Source: Ophioceras dolichostomum (taxonomy: Eukaryota; Ascomycota; Sordariomycetes; Magnaporthales; Ophioceraceae). Taken from it: 64,000 bases of DNA. Made by a program: the position numbers and the translations under genes. The notes below the pieces were generated by a model. It ran no database searches. It was not told the DNA's origin and saw only the letters and a program-made list of their open reading frames with translations. Shown here piece after piece: positions 59,243 through 64,000 of the stretch (positions are counted from its first letter, which is position 1; each line of letters opens with the position of its first letter). Location of the stretch: contig PYST01000049.1 in assembly GCA_003049485.1 (NCBI GenBank), positions 62,001 through 126,000 of the forward strand, read 5' to 3'.

Positions 59243-60351
59243 TGTGTGATGTTGTTGGGGAAATACGTGTTGATTGTAGAGCTGGAGAGAGAGCTTGGTG
59301 TAGAAAAGAAAGTGGAAAAGAGGAGCCCGAGGATCGAAGGAGAGAGGAACCTGCGGCAATTTATAGGCGCCGTTCGGGGAAGCTGCGTAGGCGACTACTG
59401 CCTGGTCCGGCTTCCACCATGTCAAAGGGGGCCGTGGACGCGCGATGGTGAACTTCCGGCGCCGGCAAACAAAACCAGTTCCTGCCCACGGAATGTGAAA
59501 CGCTGTCCAACATTCAATGTTATTAATTATATGAATTCCACTCAGCTGGTCGCTCACATGCCAGCCCCTCATGATGTGCTCAGCTGGCATGGACGCCGGC
59601 ACGGCACTTAAAGGTGAAGACACAGCTATCATCGGCTACTGTCGGGAGGAGGCAAAAATTCGGGAATCCTGGATACCAGCGACATGGTGGAGCGTCGTGA
59701 TATTGGAATGAACGAGTGCCGGTAAAGATCCTTGGGCCCAGTTCCCAGCGGCCTCCGCCAATATTCTCTATCCTGAAACGCCTCTTGCAACCTCACAAGC
59801 ACGTCATGTACTCCTAAAGATTCTCTCTTCATGGGGCTCTTTTCTGCGCAGATGCACGTAAAGGGCCCTACGCCTGCCTTCGTACACCATTCAATGTGAA
59901 ACTCGTGATCATACTTCTCAGCGTGGAGTTCGCCACAGCAGCATTGGGCCGGGGCCCGGGGGTCGCCACTCAGCCCTCCGTGTTGGATGCTTCGAGCTTG
60001 CCTTCTTCACTCGTGTGGGCAGAGCGGCTGTGGCAGATGGACGAGTAGCAGGGCCGATAATGACAGAAACCTGGTCAGTGACAGGTAGGGGCCGGCGCTG
60101 GGAGCGAGAAGGACGACAAAGCAGACAGCTGTCGTTTTTGTTGAACTAGAAATCCAACGTCTGAGTCGGATGGTAATCAGTGAATAAAAAGAGCCAGGAC
60201 TGCTCCTGCCTATAAATTCGCTGCGGACACCTCCAGAGAGGACTTCCCGACAGAGACACGCGCGAAAATCCAACATTAGACATTAACTAGGTACCTACCT
60301 ACTATACCACCACCATACCAGCACCTAGTACAAGTTTCGCATACCATCACC
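59243..60351. other. Intergenic
   Basis: The upstream flank of the NLR relic and the probable promoter of the small plus-strand frame at 60352. It contains AACTAGGTACCTACCTAC near 60287-60304. A 67-codon minus-strand frame (59832-59629) has an ATG but no recognisable domain. Confidence 0.45.
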
Positions 60352-60470
60352 ATGCCCACAACACGTCCACTGATGGAGTGGCTCAAAAAGGTTGAAAGAA
60401 AACTGCGCGGTGCGTCCGGGAACGGCGAGGGTTCGTCAGGGAGTGGCGGGCAACCCCCCCCCCCCCCCCC
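60352..60470 (+). CDS. Start of an unknown protein, cut by an assembly gap
   Basis: A good-context ATG (CACCATGCC) opens a frame of 34 codons (MPTTRPLMEWLKKVERKLRG, then Gly/Ser-rich) that runs into the poly-C tract and N gap. The Pro codons at the end come from that tract and may be artefact. The remainder of the gene, if real, lies in or beyond the gap. A C-terminus-like peptide near 61263 could belong to it. No family is recognised. Confidence 0.35.
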
Positions 60471-60514
60471 NNNNNNNNNNNNNNNNNNNNNNNNNCCCCC
60501 CCCCCCCCCCCCCC
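60454..60514. other. Assembly gap (25 N) inside a poly-C tract
   Basis: Seventeen C (60454-60470), N at 60471-60495, then nineteen C (60496-60514) and eight T. The true sequence is unknown. Confidence 0.98.
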
Positions 60515-60522
60515 TTTTTTTT

Positions 60523-61763
60523 GGGTTTAGGCATGGATCGATGTTACCCGCAGTAACGCATATAATAATTCGGCTTAAGCTCGTTTCCAGGAATCACCCC
60601 ACTGCACGAATACTACGACTAACCATAAGCCTCGGTTTGGGCCCGAAATAAAACAGTAAACATAAACAGGGGCTCGGCTTCGGCTCCTAACCCTGGGAAA
60701 GGAAACATATATCGGGCAACTGGAAGCAGGTGAATGACACGAAAATGTAACGACCATGTGACGAAAATATGCACACCGACATGCTACCATAGGGGAAAGA
60801 CGGACCCAAAAGAAACCACATAGGAAGCGACCGAAGACGATATTAGCGATAGCTACCTACCTAGACAGTAGAAGCACTTGGGTTTCCCCTGTGCTACTAT
60901 TGCGTAGCCTCTCGGGAGTTGGCTCTTTCTTTTCCAGACCCGACGCTGCGTTCTATTCCAGGTACCGTCTCGGACGAAGCCACGCGGCTCCGAAACATTG
61001 TAAACCAGCAGGCCCGAAGAGAACTACTACTGAGTGTTGTTCGTATTCTGCACCGACAACAAACATGACGTGCTTCCAGATCATCGCATCGGGTTCAAGC
61101 GGCGGTTCCAGGCCGGGATGAGGTCCGGCCGGCCCACACCACAGTCAAGGGCTGCAGGGTCGACTAGTACGTTCTGCAGTACCTTCAGCAGTACAAGTGG
61201 CCACCCTGTCTTGCGGGGTTCTATGACCAGTTCGGCGCGGACAACCTGCCCGAGGGAGGATGAGGCGGGCTCCCCAGAGTCGGTAAAATCTTCAAAGGTA
61301 AAGGCGCTGTTGAAGGGGAAGCGCCCACTCAGTCCGAGATGGACGTTCGGGTTCCAAATTTACACAACCATGAATGCTGCGTCAGTGTAGTATGGAACTC
61401 GTCGGACAGAAGCAGACTTTTTCGGCGTATTATCGCAGAAAAGGATCGCGATCTGTACTGAAAAACGAACGCTGGGACCGACCCTGTCCTGTCCGCCCTG
61501 TCCGTTCACTTCTCCTCCTTATCACTCCTTCTGGAAAGATTTTGTCCGGGGGTTTGCCGTGTCGGCAGTAATACTCTCTCCATTCAAGAACCTGAACGCC
61601 ACCCAGAAAGACAAAAATACAAAAAATAGTGGCTGCGTGAACGCCGTGTTGCTATGTACTACACATCTCATCCTATATTTCATACACGTATCGAACTGTG
61701 TCCGCCATCATCATCAGAACCAAACCCACCCATCCATGTCGACCGAACCCATAAATCACGTAC
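60523..61763. other. Mostly unassigned DNA 3' of GH3, with a possible coding remnant
   Basis: Apart from the remnant at 61074-61263 I see no gene. The right part is the 3' flank of the minus-strand GH3 gene. Confidence 0.45.
61074..61263 (+). pseudogene. Possible C-terminal coding remnant, unknown family
   Basis: One plus-strand frame reads GRDEVRPAHTTVKGCRVD, then TAG (61165-61167), then YVLQYLQQYKWPPCLAGFYD and QFGADNLPEGG before TGA at 61261-61263. The aromatic-rich text looks like a real protein end, but I do not recognise the family. A TGG-to-TAG change would explain the internal stop, though this is inference. It could be the 3' part of the gap-broken gene at 60352. Confidence 0.25.
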
Positions 61764-64000
61764 CTACCACTGCCCCAAAACAGTCAAATCCCTCGAGCTC
61801 TGCCCTACCATAAACGAGTAGCTCCCATCAGTGATCATCCTCCAATTCTGCGCCTCGACGTCCCAGTAGCTCAGATCTCTCCTCGTTAGGTTGAACTCCA
61901 CCGACATCGTCTTTCCTTGTTCGACAAAGAACTTGTCGAACCCCCTCAGCACCTTGACGGGGAATTCCACCGAGCTGTCCTCGGCAATGTTCGGGTACGC
62001 CATGTAAAGCTGCGCGACGACCATCCCGTCCCTAGCCCCGACGTTCCTGATGCTCGCAGACACCCGCACGTACGTCTCCCACAGGTCGGGGTTCCCCCCT
62101 TCGTCGCCTCCCGCGTTCGACGGGACCTGCGGCGTGAAGTACCCGTCCGGGTAAGGGTACGGGCCCGGCACGAGCTCGTCGACGGAGTCGAGGTAAGGGT
62201 AGACGTACTTCTCGAGCGGGCGCAGCTCCTCGTGAGGAGGCCAGAGGACCTCGGACTCGTCGGGGATGTCGCGGCTGTAGGAGGGCGGCTTCGCGCCCGG
62301 CTGGGGCCGCGGGGCCGGGAGGGGGGACTTGGGCAGGACGGGGTGCACGGTGAGGTTGGAGAACTCGAAGGTGGTGTACGATAGGCCGAAGCCGAACTCG
62401 TAGCGGGGCGCGATGCCGTGGTGGTCGAAGTGGCGGTAGTCGACGAAGATGCCCTCGGAGAAATCCTGCTGCGGGACGACGCCGTTGGGGAGGTACATCA
62501 CCTGCGCACCCGGGCCGTAGTCGGCGAGGGACTTGCCGATGGTGTAGGGCAGGCGGCCCGACGGGTTGACGTCGCCGAAGATCACGTCGGCCAGGGCGTC
62601 GCCGCTCTCCTGGCCGGGGAGGTTGGCGAGCAGGACGGCCTTGACGGTGGGCATGTCGATCCAGCGCTCGACGAGGACCGGTCCGACGGCGTGGATGACG
62701 ACCACGACCTCCCCTTTCCCTCCGCCGCAGTGCTTCGCCACGCTCTGCACGAGCTGCTCGCCGCCCTTCTGAAGAAACAAATCGTTGCGGTCGCCGCTGA
62801 TGCCGTCGTTCTTCAGGAAGCCCTCGCCGGAGTCGGCGTTGGCGAAGACGATGCACACGTCCGTGTCGGCGGCGGTCTTGTTGGTGGCGAAGGGCGGCAT
62901 GTTGCTGGAGGTGTAGTCGTGGATCTCGACACGCGAGTGGTTGAACTCGCGGCGCAGCGCCTCGAGCGGCGTGACGAGGTGCGGGAACTCGACCGCGCCG
63001 CTGCCCCAGCCGGAGCCGAGCGTGCCCTTGTTGCAGCCGCGGTCCTTGCACGTGTTGGGACCCTCGGCGCCGCCCGTGCCGGCGTCCTCGCCGAAGACGC
63101 CGATCTTGAGCTTGCCCTCGTGGCGCCGCCGGAGATCGCGGGAGTAGCCTCGCTTGGCGTCCGTGAAGCCCATGCGGCTGATGGGCAGGATGTCGTCGTT
63201 CTTGAGCAGCACGATGCCCTCGACGGCGACCTGGCGCGCTACGGTCCAGTGCGTGTTCTGCACATTGACGAACTTGTTCACCTCGACGGTATCCTGCGGC
63301 GTCGGGCTGCCGGGCGACGTGACGCCCATCTTATCGTTGGTCCACGAGGAGAAGTTGGGGCCCTTGCCGTCGAAGCGGGCAGGGTTGTCCTGACCGAGCT
63401 GGTACCAGGACGCGACGATGCGGGTCACCATGTCATTCAGGCGGTCCATGGGCACGGAGCCGTTGAAGATGGACTTGGTCAGCTCGGGACCCCAGAGCGA
63501 CTTTCCATCGGCCCAGCCGAGGCCGTCTCCTGGCATTGTCATATCTAGGCCCGCGATGGCCGAGGCGACGCCCGCCCGCTGGGCGAGCCAGTCCGACTGC
63601 TCGGGGAAGGAGGGTTAGCTATGATCAGAGAGGTGGGCGCGAGGGGAAGGAGAAGGGGCACAGATGTAATGGAAGGATAGTTAGTCAACGTACCATGACG
63701 AAGCCCTGGAAGCCAAGCTCATCCTTGAGGATTCCGTTGAGCAGCTTCGAGTTGGAGCAGGCGTAGCTGTTGTTGACCATGTTGTAGCTGCACATCACCG
63801 AAGCCACGCCTGCCTTCACGGCGTCGCCAAACGGCCAAGCATACAGCTCATGCAGCGTGCGGTCGTCGATGTTGGACGAGATGGCGTGCGGAAGACCCCA
63901 CTCCCACGCCTGGCGGAAGTGCTCCTGCTCGTTGCCTACGAAATGCTTGATGGTCGCCATGACGCCCTCGCTCTGGATCCCGCGGATGGTCTGCGCGCCA
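61764..64000 (-). CDS. GH3 beta-glucosidase, 5' end beyond the window
   Basis: Two exons are visible: 64000-63694 (its 5' part is outside the window) and 63596-61764, with a 97-bp intron (GTACGT donor, AGCAG acceptor). The first visible residues (GVMATIKHFVGNEQEHFRQ) are the substrate-site KHF(V)xNEQE motif of GH3. The junction rebuilds GFVM-SDWLAQRAG, which carries the catalytic nucleophile Asp, followed by GLDMTMPGDG. The second domain contains GIVLLKNDDILP, GSGAVEFPHLVTPLEALRRE (C-terminal alpha/beta domain) and FGFGLSYTTFEFSNL. The C-terminal fibronectin-III-like domain ends the protein. It resembles fungal beta-glucosidases that split cellobiose and other beta-glucosides. Secretion cannot be judged because the start is missing. 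Confidence 0.95.

Noticed and set aside
62418..63548. 376-codon plus-strand frame opposite the GH3 gene
   Set aside because: It is a shadow of the GH3 exon on the other strand, with Val/Asp/Gly-rich text and no family motif.
1..64000. CRISPR arrays, operons or bacterial-type ribosome binding sites
   Set aside because: The gene structures with spliceosomal introns are eukaryotic, and no regularly spaced direct repeats with unique spacers were seen.

Overview
The window is nuclear DNA of a filamentous ascomycete, most likely a Sordariomycete. Genes carry short introns (about 55-130 bp) with GTRNGY-type donors, CTAAC-like branch points and CAG/TAG acceptors. Coding GC is high and intergenic spaces are long. 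Gene content (asco-type laccase, dynactin p24/RO-10 homologue, SHO1, DASH subunit SPC19, THI4 with a eukaryotic TPP riboswitch, a dispersed 5S rRNA gene) fits that class. I cannot name the species.

Layout. 1-3.1 kb: repeat-rich intergenic DNA. 3.1-7.0 kb: a 1279-aa protein with BTB-like and F-box-like segments. 7.2 kb: a ~120-bp relic matching part of the decayed NLR gene near 57 kb. 8.4-9.8 kb: THI4 (minus) with a TPP riboswitch in a leader intron and an overlapping uORF. 10.7-12.7 kb: MFS transporter (minus). 14.0-16.2 kb: vacuolar-type amino acid transporter (minus), divergent from the dynactin p24-like gene at 17.3-18.1 kb. 18.2 kb: a 120-N gap flanked by poly-C. 19.0 kb: 5S rRNA gene (minus). 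19.6-20.7 kb: decayed rhodopsin-type membrane protein. 21.7-22.6 kb: NPP1-type (NLP) secreted protein.

26.6-42.4 kb is rich in secreted and carbohydrate-active enzymes: GH26 mannanase with N-terminal CBM35, SGNH/GDSL esterase, asco-laccase in ten exons, GPI-anchored small protein, intracellular GH13 alpha-amylase, and a secreted FMN-dependent 2-hydroxyacid dehydrogenase. A GH3 beta-glucosidase runs off the right edge. Together these suggest plant-biomass attack (mannan, acetylated polymers, phenolics, beta-glucosides). They are individually promoted genes on both strands, not an operon.

43.2-43.8 kb holds a decayed M20 peptidase, followed by about 8 kb without a convincing gene. SHO1 (51.8-53.0 kb) is the osmosensor of the HOG pathway. 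SPC19 (55.1-55.8 kb, minus) is a kinetochore DASH subunit. At 56.6-59.2 kb lies an NB-ARC/TPR NLR-like gene broken by two TAG codons and a missing Walker B region, both stops compatible with RIP-type C-to-T change. A second poly-C gap at 60.5 kb interrupts an unknown small gene.

Most introns were placed by hand from splice motifs, frame continuity and family conservation. No similarity search was run.
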